From Phytoseiulus persimilis (Eukaryota; Arthropoda; Arachnida; Mesostigmata; Phytoseiidae): DNA of 64,000 nucleotides. The stretch is taken from positions 46,190,001-46,254,000 of the forward strand of contig CM075101.1 in NCBI GenBank assembly GCA_037576195.1, given 5' to 3'. The position numbers were made by a program, and so were the translations under genes. The notes beneath the pieces were generated by a model. It saw only the letters and a program-made list of their open reading frames with translations, ran no database searches and had not been told where the DNA came from. Within the stretch, counting starts at the first letter, position 1; every line of letters starts with the position of its first letter. Positions 46,956 through 58,474 of this stretch are shown here, piece by piece.

Positions 46956-48080
46956 CTACCGACTAGCTGGCGGGCTCCCATCCTTCTCTATCTTTGGACG
47001 GTTCGAACTCTGACCCCGCTCCGTTTCTTCTTCCCTCTCTTCTTCTCTCCTGACTCCTCTTAGTTCATCGTTCTCAACTCTTCCGTTTCGGTGGTTGAAT
47101 CCCGTCAATTTTACGCCTCTTCGGTGCGTGCATGTGTGCTCGCCGTTCCTGAGTAGGGCGAAGGTTCCGTCGCGGCTTGTCTCCCGAACATCCCGAGATG
47201 CCGCGGAAGAGGAGCAAACGAGAGCAGGAGATTTCACCAAAAGTCCTCTAGCAGAGCTGGACCAACTCATGTATATCCTGTATGCTTGTCGAGGAAGGGT
47301 CTCGGCCATTGGTGGCCGCTTGGATTTTGCTGTTCGTTCTCCGTTAGGGCACTCACACCAGTAGCGTCGGATCCCTCCCACGCTGTCTCTTCCGGGCTCG
47401 TAGTCGATGTAGACGCGATAAGTTGTGCGTTCCCTGTGACGCGACCTGATTTCGAGACGGACGATGGTCGATGCTTCTTTGATGAACGTCATGTTGACGT
47501 TGTTTTTGGCGTCCATCGCTTCCGCCGAGTAGGACAAAGCCAAATTGATTTGGTATGGTCCAAGAGTCAGAAGCAAAAGGTGGTCTCTTGTCGGCTTCGG
47601 AAGTCAGTAAGCTGTGTGGAGGAAATTCTCTCAAGAGCCGACGATCTGCGATTCCACCCTGAGCGGAGGATTCCCTCTCCGAGATCATTTTGGAGCGCCT
47701 GGCGTCGCTCCATGTGACCGATGATCTCGGAAGACATGTTACTATGCCCCCATGATCGCTGCCCAAACTGATTTCCCAGGTGACCCACAACTCGAAAAAG
47801 CGAACGGACTTTCGGTATGAATCTGTTGTCGGCGGTGTGATGCAGCATTTTATACCGCTGAGCATGCGACCATGCACTGCCTCGACAATCCAAGGGAGCT
47901 TCGTAAGTCGGCGCGAAAAATTAGCTCCTTGGCACGGAAGCTGTTTCCTCTAGCCTTTCATCGCGGGCATCAATACGTTGAAGCCCAGCTCGCGCATGTG
48001 CGTCACAGCATCGCGGAAGCCACTATCGACGATGAGCACATTCTTCCGCCTCAGTAGACCTAGGAGATTCTGATCCTGTA
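46956..48080 (-). pseudogene. decayed DDE_Tnp_4 / SWIM-type transposase-derived gene
   Basis: Reading down the minus strand from 48080, the sequence follows the DDE_Tnp_4-type transposase fold. It has Q-N-L-L-G-L-L-R-R-K, the catalytic-strand motif I-V-D-S-G-F-R-D (family V-D-R-G-F-R-D), M-R-E-L-G-F-N-V-L-M-P-A, then W-I-V-E-A-V-H-G-R, which holds the conserved Glu and the N-G-R-like block. After this come F-I-P-K-V-R-S-L, L-L-T-L-G-P-Y-Q-I-N-L-A-L-S-Y and Y-W-C-E-C-P-N-G-E-R-T, the first half of a SWIM-like zinc motif. The frame is broken: an in-frame TAG follows M-K-G near 47952, the frame shifts at least twice (about 47870-47800 and near 47590), and the second Cys/His half of the zinc motif is absent. 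The end from about 47250 to 46956 is open but charged and repetitive. It is therefore an inactive transposon copy. No terminal repeats were found. Confidence 0.75.
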
Positions 48081-50827
48081 AAACTTGGGGCGGAGGGTCG
48101 GAGAAACCGGAGTGTCGGTCGAGGAAAAAATCGTATTTTTGACGATGTAAAGCGCTCCTTTTTTTTTGGATTTTTTTTGCATAAGCTTTGACTCTCAGTG
48201 ATCTTCCGATCCAGCTCCAGAGTGCGCAATCGACGCTATCTATTTTCGCATCTGTCTCGAATCAATCGTTTCTAAAGTTTTGTACTCTCTTCTTAAGCTT
48301 TCTAGAACTAACTCGATCGGCACTGTAACCCATCTGGGAGCCGAGATATGAGCATGAGTTGACCAGTTTTGTCAAAAGCAGAGCAAAATCAAAGGGGCCG
48401 ATGGCCAAGCCTCAAGGGCCGAGACCCTTCGAGGGAATCTTCATTATTAAACTTTGGGAGGGTCTAGAACGTGGCAAGCTGGGAAAATTCCGCTGCTGGC
48501 TTCTAGGATTCGGCGGTGACACCTTTTGTGAGCTGATAACGTTTTTCTGTGGATCTTCTCATTGCGACTCTCGATTCCAAGAGCATTGTCTAGAACGCGA
48601 AGACTTCTGATTCATGAGTCATGGATGAGCTTCATCCGCGCGTTGCTTCCGTTCTCTCATGACTCGTCAGCGTGGCCGAGAGTCCACTCCGATGTCGAAT
48701 GCGTTGTCTCAAGTATGTGACAGAACTCACACTGCCGTACTCGATTTCGTCGAATGTAGGAACGAACTCACGAGTGGACGTAGCACGGAATCTACAGCTC
48801 AGGAATTCGCTAACCTTTCCTCATTTTATTCATAACTCGGTGAAAATGGTCCCATTCTGGAATTTTTTTCTGTGATCGATAGCTTAGATCGTTCTATTCG
48901 CGTAAATCGTTCAAGACTAGACGGAGGATACCCATTTTTCTTCAAACCCTTTCAAAAAAATGCCCGTGAATCGTCTTAAGTAAATCGATCCAGCTTGGAT
49001 TGATTTTGTTGGATGCAGCGAAGGATTCCCACTTTCGCTGAAGAAATGGCGAGGATCCGTCCAGAGCTCAAAGGTGACGACCGATCGCCCAGCATCACAG
49101 AAATCACTCATCTGTTGACGAAATCCGGTATCGAATAAACAGCCCCGTATCTCGACAGGAAAACCGAATTTGAACAAGTTTCCGATAGCAAAAAGTCCTA
49201 AGATTGGCCCAAACCACTTGGCTATTGAGCTGCCGGGTCTATCCGACCACTCGAATGTTGAGCCTCCCGATTTCTAGTTCAGGAAGGAAAAACTGAACCG
49301 AGTTATGACCGTGAGGAGGAAGGGTAAGAAAACTCCCGAATCACGTTGACCACCCTGTGTTCGTCGACGGAGGAACCGTTCGGAGAAACGGGTTCGCGGC
49401 TTCCCGAAATGAGCGAGGACGGGCGGCCCGTGAGAAAAATTGACTCTGACCATGAGTATCGGAATGACAAGTTGTCATTGCGGACGAAAGGTGCATAGCT
49501 GGTGTCACAATATGCGGGAACCTCCGATAGAAGCCCTTCCGAAATTGTCGAGGGCAAAGTTTGCCAGGGCTCCGGTGCTTCTGAGGCAAGGTGACAGTCT
49601 CGGCTCTGCTGAGTTTAATTAGCCGCGGAGACTCGATCGACACAATCCGGAAATTCTTTATTCGACGCGATGTTCGCAAATATTCTGGGATGGTCGAACA
49701 AAGTTACGAACTTGCCACAATGGAGGGGACCTCTGACCGTGGTTCGTTGATGAGTTTCTGGGACTTCGCAAAGTTCCAAAGGAGGAGACAGGAGCCTCAC
49801 CTTGGTTTTCACGGGTTACGACCAGCGTTGGTCAACATTTAGGCCCCGCGGTCCTCGAAAGCTTTCGCTGTTTCAAGCCCCCATTTCAGGAAACGAGAAT
49901 GAACATCCTGGGACGCTCCGGGTTCACTATTTCACCAAGGCGCCTGATTCGTGCAAACTAAGCCGAGGGGAGATAGAGGTGTGATGTTAAGGACTCTGAA
50001 CTCTGTATAGCGGAGCACTCCGAGCGGTATGACAGCGTTCCTGGTCGAATCCGCTGCAGCCACGCGGTTCTACTCAACGCTCAGCCTGTTAAAAGAGGTT
50101 GGAGCCGGGACGGAGCTCTCCCGGAGCACAATCGCCCCAATGTATGGTGCACGTTGCTGATGGCTACCGGCTTCAGTAAGGGTCGCAAATTTTTCTGCGA
50201 TCCATTGTTAGAGTTTCCGACTCTCCTACGGATACAGTCATACAGATCTTATTCTGGGTCTCCTTCTTCGAATTCACGCAAGTTTCTCCTGCTTCCTTCG
50301 ATATGGACGCGGAGACCAACATTTGAACACAACCAGCCTGGAATTACGTTCTGTGGAAGTCTCGCAGATTTCGCATTGCACCGGCGGACCCATGAGGTTA
50401 CTGATTTCAGTTGACACTACGAGAACCCACGAATTCAAACAAACTGCCCGAAATTCAGTCTTCCAATGAATAGAACTCTGAAACGTATACATTCAGAAGC
50501 CGATTCGAGGATTGGTCACCCCTACATTGACCCGAGCGGCCGCTGTGTGCGGATGTCATGTTGAAGACGAGCAGTTCTATGCCAACGTTCAATTGCGGCG
50601 ACAGAATGTGGTTCTCCCAAATCCAACGGGACTGACAACTTCATCACAATACAGAAATTCCCGACGACCATGGAACCTTGTTCGCGAGAATCGAGCGGGA
50701 AAGCGACTATCTGGGATTTGGCCGCCCATTGGAATCTGCCACTGCGAGCCTGATGGGCCTATTTAGGGATCCGCCGCTTATTGAGGTGGAACTTCTCATC
50801 AAAAACAGTGTGGGTCAAGGATGAGAT
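48081..50827. other. no supported gene; T-rich patches
   Basis: Contains T-rich runs near 48158-48178 and open frames on both strands with no joinable exons. The transposon relic at 46956-48080 may extend into its start, but no motif was recognised above 48080. Confidence 0.35.
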
Positions 50828-51444
50828 CAGTAGCGTGGCGACGCGGGGGGCGGTCCGCCCCGGGCATCAGGTCGCTGGGGGCATCAGAATGCCTCTCCAT
50901 TCCCATCACATTAGGGTTTCTGAGCTCTTCCAGGTAGATTTTCCCTGGAATCCTCAGAGTGGGGGCGAAGTCCGAACGTTGCATCTAATTTTTCACCGTA
51001 TTGACGAACCCTCATATAATTTTCGTCCTCCTTTCTGATCGAGAGGCAACGTTGAGTTCATTCAGTTTCTGCCTCGGACCAGAGATCGAGCCAACGAAGT
51101 TGACAAACCTTGCTGTCCTATCTGTCGAGATGTCCATCACGGATTAGTTCAACTTCGAGGGGTAAAATAGGAGATTCGCAGCCCCAGGATCGAAGCAAAT
51201 AACCCTTAAGAATACGCAATCCGGTTGCTCACATAGTTTGCCAGTCGCTCACATTCGGGTCAACTCGCGCAAGTTGTCCCATTTCTCTGAAGATCTCCAT
51301 TCCACATGATCATATTTTATGTTTGAGGACATACGGAAATACATTCAGTGCGCATCAAACTCACTCACCTCCTCAGATCCCAAAAAAAGAGGGGTGGGGG
51401 CATCAAATCCTCCCCGGGCATCATGAAGGCTCGCTACGCCACTG
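50828..51444. mobile_element. hAT-like non-autonomous element, copy 1
   Basis: Ends are CAGTAGCGTGG on the left and the inverted counterpart CTACGCCACTG on the right. The flanks GATGAGAT and AATGAGAT match in 7 of 8 bases, the duplication length typical of hAT transposons. The left 190 bases and right 45 bases are shared with copy 2 at 51834-52089. The middle, about 51040-51390, is absent from copy 2. There is no transposase frame. Confidence 0.7.
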
Positions 51445-51833
51445 AATGAGATCGTCTCGGGAACGCATTCGGAGCAGATACCACTCTGAACTATTGTGAG
51501 TTTCTCCTATCCCTTAGCCGCGATGCCTTCCATCCTCAGAAGCCACCTCGAATAACATCCGAGCATCTCGATGAGATGCTCCATCAGACTTCTGAATTCA
51601 TTCGTTGACCTCTCTTGTCACTTTGCTCCCGTCTAATAAACTCCGAGCGGATTGGGGGAGAATACTGCGGCATGTTGGTTCCACATGGACTTGGACGAAA
51701 TTTTCCGTTGAGGGACCCATCATAATCAGGACAGCTCGGCTTCTTTCACGATAGCTTCCCAGCCCAACTTTCTCCCCAAGGGAGAACTGCACAGTGTGGC
51801 CTCAGTATCATCTGTCTATCCAATCACCTTCGG

Positions 51834-52089
51834 CAGTGGTAGGGCGGTGCGCCCCGGGCATCAGGTCGCTAAGAGCATCAGAATGCTTCTCCATGCCTGT
51901 TACATTAGGGAACCTGCGCTCTCCCAGGTATATTTCTTCTCCGGAATCCTCAGAGCAGGGGCGAAGTCCGATCGTGCATCCAATTTTTCACCCTCTTGAC
52001 GAACCGTCATCTATTCTTCCTACCTGAAAAATATGGGGGGAGAGACATCAAGTCCGCCACGGGCATCATGGAGGCTCGCTACGCCACTG
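51834..52089. mobile_element. hAT-like non-autonomous element, copy 2
   Basis: Begins CAGTGGTAGGGCGG and ends GCTCGCTACGCCACTG. It matches copy 1 at about 80% over the left 190 bases and the right end, in the same orientation, but lacks the 350-base interior. Flanks ATCACCTT (before three extra bases, CGG) and ATCACGTT match in 7 of 8 bases. It is probably an internally deleted sibling of copy 1. Confidence 0.65.
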
Positions 52090-52228
52090 ATCACGTTGCT
52101 TCCCTTTGTGATATTTCGCTAGAACGTTCGAGTCGGCTGAAGCGTTTTGAAGGCGTGAGCTGAAGGCTAATTTATAAACACGGCGAGCCTCATGGGACAG
52201 GTAAAACGCGAGAAATCATTCCAAACAT

Positions 52229-52627
52229 TCAGAGAAATCGGAACCTCTGAACGATTCGAAAGGAATCTGGATGAGTTCTGGAGAGCCTCTGAGTCATTGC
52301 ATTGGAGTTGTCGCTGCTCTGTTGAAGCAAACTTGCACCGCTCGACACGACCTGCTCTGAGTCTCGGTCGGAGCGCCGGCACTCAGTCACTAGGGACTCT
52401 CTGCCGTCCAAATGAACTCCGATGAATGCATCTTCCAATGAGCTCGTGGCGTTGCGTGACTGACTCTCAGATTCTTCGGTAGGATTCGATTCGCCGTCGT
52501 GTTGCGTTGTTCGTCGACTCCGAAACACTCTCGCCGGAAGCTCTTGGGATGCAGCGCCTCCTAAACGAATAGCTTGTAGAGCTCCAATCAGCAAGAATGG
52601 CCGTTTGGATGCTGTCCAAGAGCCCAT
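52229..52627 (-). CDS. candidate secreted or membrane-anchored protein
   Basis: From ATG at 52627 the frame runs about 132 codons to TGA. The start is M-G-S-W-T-A-S-K-R-P-F-L-L-I-G-A-L, a plausible signal peptide followed by G-A-A-S-Q. The rest is hydrophilic and rich in S, R, E and Q, with one N-A-T sequon. The sense-strand shadow is shorter and less protein-like. The true start may lie in an upstream exon, since the frame stays open a few codons before the ATG after a TTCAG. It lies beside the hAT-like elements but has no visible link to them. No family is recognised. Confidence 0.38.
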   Translation of the reverse strand: MGSWTASKRPFLLIGALQAIRLGGAASQELPARVFRSRRTTQHDGESNPTEESESQSRNATSSLEDAFIGVHLDGRESLVTECRRSDRDSEQVVSSGASLLQQSSDNSNAMTQRLSRTHPDSFRIVQRFRFL

Positions 52628-53358
52628 TCCAGTCAAGCAGTCACTCCAGAACTGAACCAGAGAGACGCACTAACGACCATTAAGGTTAGCGCAACAGGTC
52701 GAATTAGAAAAAAAAAACACAGCCCAGAACTGTCGCGGAGAACGTTACTGCGCAGTCCTTCTGGAGCAGCGGAGGAAGTCGCGCTGAGAACTTGTCACGG
52801 AATCGGTAAGGGAGGCGCCTCCCTCGACGATCGGGGCCTCTCCTGATCCGAAACTTCGCCTTCGATCCACTTCGAATGATTGATGCACCAGGACGAGGGA
52901 AACGCGAGCGCTGACAGCGAATGAAGATAACTTCTACTCGGGCCCTCTAGGATTCCGTCGCCTCGATGACGCAATCCTCACCGAGGGGCTTCGTTACGAT
53001 TGAAATATGGGCTCCGCGGTTTTAGTACGGTCACAAGAACTGTCTCACTTCTGGAGTAAAAACGTTCACTCGGAACATGGATCGATCGTAAAGACCATCG
53101 ATCATTCACGGCTCGCCACCAATCAAATTAACCACCGAGAACAGTTTCGAGACGAGGTCTCTCACTCCGAGAAATGAAAGAGCTCATGTGTAGGCAAAAC
53201 CCTCCGGCAAAGTTTTTGTTCCTCCGACCGGACAAGCATTCGATGACGAGGCCAGCCACGAGTCAACAGGCGGCACAGGGGCTCGAAGGCGTTCGAGGAG
53301 CTTCTTCCTCTCAGGATGTGAAGGAGAGAACCGTTGAACGAAGGACTTCAGGACGGCT

Positions 53359-53665
53359 GCTTACGAACGCTCCTTCGATTTTTCGAGACACTCAGGGAAC
53401 ATACTCTCCGAAAGACCCACTCGGAGCGGAGCACTGGAAGTTCGAGAGTAGTACTTGCTTTCCTCCAGAGGCGAAACCTCTCGATGTTATAGTCCAGAAC
53501 TCTTGGATCTAGGAAGCGGGCGACCACATCCCCGCACAGCCACGCTGCCATCGAGAAATTCTCGCGAAACTGACGGGGCGCCTGCTTGTATCCATCGCAA
53601 AGAAGAGCTAACTCAGTGGATGCTCTAATCGCTATCAGCTGACGAGGGGAGCACGGAGAATCCAT
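53359..53665 (-). CDS. candidate gene start, unrecognised
   Basis: From ATG at 53665 the minus strand reads M-D-S-P-C-S-P-R-Q-L-I-A-I-R-A, then L-L-C-D-G-Y-K-Q-A-P-R-Q-F-R-E-N-F, V-V-A-R-F-L-D-P-R-V-L-D-Y and F-R-L-W-R-K-A. It can end at a donor, GTTC/GTAAGC, near 53359, or at a stop at 53348. The mix of residues argues for coding sequence. A plus-strand frame, 53174-53512, also runs from ATG to stop across the same bases and cannot be excluded as the real one. No family is recognised. Confidence 0.32.
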
Positions 53666-53686
53666 CGAGCAACCATTCCCACGTTC

Positions 53687-54196
53687 ATGACAGTGACGCA
53701 GCCAGTTTCTGGGCGAACAGGGCGTTCACTGATTTTTGGCGATTTATTGCCGACTCGCATCCCACGATGGATTGCGGAGGACATAAACCGAATGGGGGTT
53801 ATCTTTTTCTCCCTTGTTCTCGTGAAGCACTCCGGGCCTCCGCTGAATGAATCACTCCGGGTAAAGCAAGGAGACCATCGAATCCTCTCTTTTATTTCTC
53901 GTCCCACAGTCCTCTCATCCTCCGAGGGGCACGACTCAAAAAATCATCGAGACCAGCTAATCGCACGATATCCGCTAGGGAAGACATCTCAGGAGACAAA
54001 GGAGCGGTCGCTCGTCGATTCCATTCCAGGAAAGAGCGGGAATGAGTATCGAATCATCCATCCACTTGGTCTCGAGGCTAGGTTCATGGGAGCCATCATC
54101 AACTCGACCCTCGTCTGGAACTTGAAAATCTACCGCACATCCGCAGTCATAATAGCAGGATTCCGGCGCGATTTTTCTTGCAACGCTTCGGGGTGA
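53687..54196 (+). CDS. candidate 169-residue protein, unrecognised
   Basis: An uninterrupted frame from ATG to TGA. It includes a short hydrophobic stretch (M-G-V-I-F-F-S-L-V-L-V), a polar middle with many K, E, D and R, and a second hydrophobic stretch near the end (G-A-I-I-N-S-T-L-V-W). It is longer than most chance frames here. No intron, promoter or poly(A) signal was identified, and no family is recognised. Confidence 0.33.
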   Translation: MTVTQPVSGRTGRSLIFGDLLPTRIPRWIAEDINRMGVIFFSLVLVKHSGPPLNESLRVKQGDHRILSFISRPTVLSSSEGHDSKNHRDQLIARYPLGKTSQETKERSLVDSIPGKSGNEYRIIHPLGLEARFMGAIINSTLVWNLKIYRTSAVIIAGFRRDFSCNASG

Positions 54197-55656
54197 ATGT
54201 CGGGCTCACCTCAGGTGAGAATGGAGTGGCGGGTGGTGGGAACCTAATTCAGAGTGGTGCGCTGGCAATGGTCGTGATCAGTGCTCCGAGATTTTGACGT
54301 GAAAACGTCGTTCCCTGTGGCTTTGGTGTACTCTGTTAGTACTTCGTCATTTGTTTAACGAATTTTGAGACTCCGGTTTGTCCTCAAACTTTGCTCGTGA
54401 TAAAGCGAATATGCTCCGATTTCCTGAGAGGGTCACAAATTTACGGGAGGAGCCCTCCATACAATTTCGGCATTCGCTCGAGCAATTTTAGATTGAGTAC
54501 GAGACCAATATGTGCACCCTCTCGGAAAACTCGGAAATCAGCATGAACAGCCGTTCTTCGCGGTCGCCGAGAGACGCAGTGGAATCAACCATGCAGGGGA
54601 ATGCGTTCCCGTATGAGCTTCTCCAGGAGCGCCCGTCATTCCTCCTCCAGGTCATTCAGTCTATCATTCATACCCCGAAAGTTGGCCGAATTTCAGGATG
54701 AATTGGATACGATCGGCGTGTCAACGCTGGGCTGTGAGTTTCCACCAAGTCTCAAGGTCTTAGGACGTGGACTAATATAGAACAAAATGGAAGCAAATTG
54801 ATGAATCGGGAGAAATAAAATCTGGAGGCCATCCGGATCACGAAGCTCAGCTGCCTGAGCATGAGATCGATGATCAAACAACGAGTTTTCTGGTCGATCG
54901 ATGGGGAGCTATTGATATCGTGCTAGAGATCGGAGAGCTTCGGTTAGTTTCACACTCTTTGCCCACATTCGGATGGCGCGCCCGAAAACCTCGGGTAGTG
55001 CTCAGGCGAAGCGGAGAGGTAGAAGCTTGGGGTCCGCCAGAGGACCCGGGAAAGGTTTCCAACAATACATCCTGGATGCGCAACAATTGACTCCGTGCCT
55101 GAATCGTCTAGGACTTTCCTCACGACTTGATTTTCGCATTCAGTTCGTCCGTCATCGACTCCAAGAACAGTTGTTGAGCCGTTTATTCGTTTTTATTCTG
55201 ATTTCTTCTAGCATCCGACCTGATAGATTCCGGCTTGTTTTCCCCCAAAATTACATCCAAAGGTGGTGCTCCCCATCCTATCCCGTGGTGAAAGAAATAT
55301 TCCTCGGACTGTATTTTCGACGCTCTCATGAACTCGTCCATCGGTCGGACGCTGCTGGCAGCGCCTGAGGTGGGATCCAGGAGTCGAGGCTGGGCCTTCT
55401 CCCGTTTTTATTTGCGTCATCGATCACTCGGATGTGGCCCGCGATTCTGGAGTGAAATACGAGCCGTAGGCCGATGGTGTCTAGACCCACATCTGCTCCG
55501 ATGGCGGATCCAGGGGGACGATCGGGCAACCTTTTTCTTTTTCTTCGGTAGTTCACACAGTTCAAGTCAGGTCGAAAATGCTCGTCCTTTACCTTATTTT
55601 GGTCATGACTCCGTGAGAAATAATCCCATTCCGGATGTATTCTTTTCGATTGATAG

Positions 55657-56144
55657 CTACAAGAAAGCGTATTTTAGGGACTTGAATGGCGCAGATCGAA
55701 CAGGGATCGCGCTCCACAAAGCGACTCGAAACTGACTCGACCAATAAAGCTCGGCCGGCGGTGATTCGGTACGGGAAAACGAGCCGCTCCTTTGCGTCGA
55801 ACTCGTGCAGAGATCGCTCCAGAGCTCGAAAAATGGCGACCGATATGTCAGCTCAAAAAATAATCTTCCTGCATCTTCCATCTTCTCACGAAAGCCGAGT
55901 TCGGGAATCCTTCCGGTTGCCAGGAGTTCTTCGATTGATCCAAACTTCCCGTCTGTGAAGTTGCCGGCTCTATCCGACATCTTTTTGCGGTACCCGGAAA
56001 TGACGTTCATCCAGTGGTTCGTTCCTTCGACAATCTTGGGCGCGGAAACAAAGTCGTCGGATTTAGTCGGCAACTCAAGCATCGATCAAGGCTGGTTTGC
56101 ATCAATGAAGAACTTTTCGCGATTGGAGAGATTTTCGAGTTCAG
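55657..56144 (-). CDS. candidate gene with an in-frame TGA, unrecognised
   Basis: From ATG at 56082 the frame is convincing: M-L-E-L-P-T-K-S-D-D-F, then N-H-W-M-N-V-I-S-G-Y-R-K-K-M, G-K-F-G-S-I-E-E-L-L-A-T-G-R and E-K-M-E-D-A-G-R-L-F-F. The same frame continues upstream through a single TGA at 56088-56086 to another protein-like stretch, E-L-E-N-L-S-N-R-E-K-F-F-I-D-A-N-Q-P. This follows a possible acceptor at 56145. So either the Met is the true start, an exon border (AACCAG) removes the stop, or the gene carries a nonsense change. A further minus-strand block at about 56520-56393 (V-K-N-C-T-V-Y-D-W-E-E-T-A-A-E) may be an upstream exon. The part after 55790 looks less coding and may be intron. 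No family is recognised. Confidence 0.5.
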
Positions 56145-56814
56145 CTCACCGAGGTGATGCGGAAGGAAGGGATTCGCACGCGATTCGCACGATCGAATCA
56201 CATCCGAATGAACTCGATCGGATGACAGCGGTTGTATCCAACCATCTCAAATCTGTCTCGCAGCTCCACGCGGGAAGAGAGAAATGTACTCTTAGATGCC
56301 CAACTTTCCATCCTCGATCTCCCATTCCCGGCTACTTCTGAATCCGTCATTGGTCCACCTGAGATGTGTCCAAGATTCGGGCGGCAGCTGACTAAATGAC
56401 CGAACGGGCAGAGGGTAACAACACGTGAATCGCCACCTCCAAGTGCGGCCCGATTCGAACTTCCGCTGCAGTCTCCTCCCAGTCGTACACGGTGCAGTTC
56501 TTGACAAGGATCTCGAATGGATCTCAGGCCTCTTTCCATCGGCCGCTGTCCTGACCTCCTTCCGCTAGTATTCAGCATCGGCGGTCCGCTCGACGGCCCC
56601 AACGTTTTCACAGTGCTTGTGCTCCTTGGGGTTGAGAATCGCGCTTAGATCTCACGCTTATAATCTTGAAACGAGTGAGTATCTCTTCTGTTGCGATCGG
56701 CTGTGAAATATCCCAACTCTAGGGCTGCCGGACGATAAGTGACTGCGGAGTTCTCAGTTCAACTGTCTGACGTCGACTTCATGCTTCAGAATCCCGGCGA
56801 CAGAATTCTATGAA

Positions 56815-57036
56815 GCTTACTTGAAGCCGAAGTTTAGGGGAAAAAAACCACTCAACTTAGAGGGGTATTCCCTTGACAAAAACACAATCCTCCCCGGGGA
56901 AGTCGACAAAACATCAATGATACCCTCCCATTCCTGTCCCGACGAAACTTGGAAACTCGATCGTGTGGATATCTCTGAGCTGCCGGCATCTGCACCGGAC
57001 GCGAAAGCCGTTAACCTACCGGTTCCAGCTGAATGA
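56815..57036 (+). CDS. candidate terminal exon, unrecognised
   Basis: The frame reads K-P-K-F-R-G-K-K-P-L-N-L-E-G-Y, then N-T-I-L-P-G-E-V-D-K-T-S, D-E-T-W-K-L-D-R-V-D-I-S-E-L-P and ends N-L-P-V-P-A-E-stop. Strong use of K, D and E and few rare residues support coding on this strand. The first codon of the frame at 56821 is not ATG, so it would be an internal or last exon. A minus-strand frame across the same bases is probably its shadow. No family is recognised. Confidence 0.38.
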   Translation, partial: AYLKPKFRGKKPLNLEGYSLDKNTILPGEVDKTSMIPSHSCPDETWKLDRVDISELPASAPDAKAVNLPVPAE

Positions 57037-58474
57037 TGCCGTTCCATCCGAATCTTGGAGGAGAAGGAACGGACCCTGCGCGTCGATCGAAACTAACGAA
57101 ATTCGCGCGGCAGTGTTGACAGAATGGATCTTCTCCAAAGAGAAGAGAAACTTCCAGAAATTGGGATAACCAAGAGCTGTGGCTATCCCCAGTCTCGGAG
57201 CACACACAGCCGAGCTTTTCAGAAGCTTCCATGAATACATTGAAACCTAGGAATTTCGATCAGCTCAACGGACAGCATTCCAAGGACATGAGATTTCCCC
57301 TCCCCCCGCCTGTTGGCAGAGCTCCTTCTCTCGGCCTCCGCGGACAGGTGTCGGAGCTTCGCGGGCCTTGTTCTGAGCGATTTGTCGGAACAAGAGTCTC
57401 GTGTTGGAAGTCCTCCACGGAAGCCTCCAAGTGGGCCGTGCAACACTCGTAACCGAGCGGGAACTGGAGCCCAGATGAATTCAATTGATAATCCGCTCGT
57501 CTGACCCAAGGACATGCTCCCGAGCATGGACGAGCCCGAGACTGGACAGACACTCCCGAGGAACGAGGTCCCCGGAGGATAGAGAGAAGGGAAGTTCGCG
57601 TAGTGCCCTTTAGCAGCGCTGAGCCCCGAGGAAATCGGAGCGGAAAGAACAGAGCCGGGGCTCGAGCAACCTGGGTGGAGGGGAGCAGCCGCCACGGTTG
57701 ACTGATTCCGATTTCCAGATTCTCACCCGTCAGTAAATGAACGACCAGCTCGGACGGGAGTCGACCGTGAAGCGAGCCGAACTCTCCGCTCCTCACGGAA
57801 AAAGTTATCCTCCCTCCCCGCTGCATGTCGACAGCGGGGAGTCGCCCGGCGCTCGAGCTGGTGCCGCGCCAAGCGATCGGATCGAAATCCGAGAACAGGG
57901 CAGCTCATTCCGGGTCCAAAAAGTATTCTAGCGATGCTCGGTGATGTTTTTGGTGAGACCTGCGGGTCGGCATCCCGTGCCGATACTTCGGCTCCGGAAC
58001 GGAGCGCTCCTAGTTCACTGAACACACAGTCGACGTCCATTTGTCGTCGGTGGCTGGCAGAACGAACACCCGTACCCCGGAGCTGTGTTGGCTGTTCTGT
58101 GTATCGCGGCGCGTCAGTCTCCCGGGGATTTTCCAGCTCCCGTCCGAGATCAACAACCACTTTCCGCTACAGGCGAAAAAAACTACTCTAATCCCTGTAC
58201 TCGGGCTGAGGCTATTCATCGAACGCGGAACATATTTCAGGGATTCCGAGAATGTTCCAGGAGGAGCTTATGACGGAAGTATCCTTATGAAAGGATGGCA
58301 ACTCCAAGACATTCATCCAGAACTCTCTTTTTTCCGCTCCAGAGCCTCCCGGCGTCCTAGACCAGTGTATGAGAACTTTCCGAACCCGATCGTCAAGTTC
58401 CCCACCTGCTGCGCAGTCAGGGTATTCGGCGCCGATTTCAAACTCAATCAGGGCTACCTGCGGAGCTCTTATCA

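Noticed and set aside
55499..55535. GATGGCGGATCCAGGGGG, resembling the end of a transposon
   Set aside because: Only one end was seen. No matching inverted end or target duplication could be found nearby.
57219..57826. 188- and 158-codon overlapping minus-strand frames
   Set aside because: Both are rich in G, P, S and R with no motif, and they overlap each other. A stop-poor GC-rich composition is the simpler explanation.
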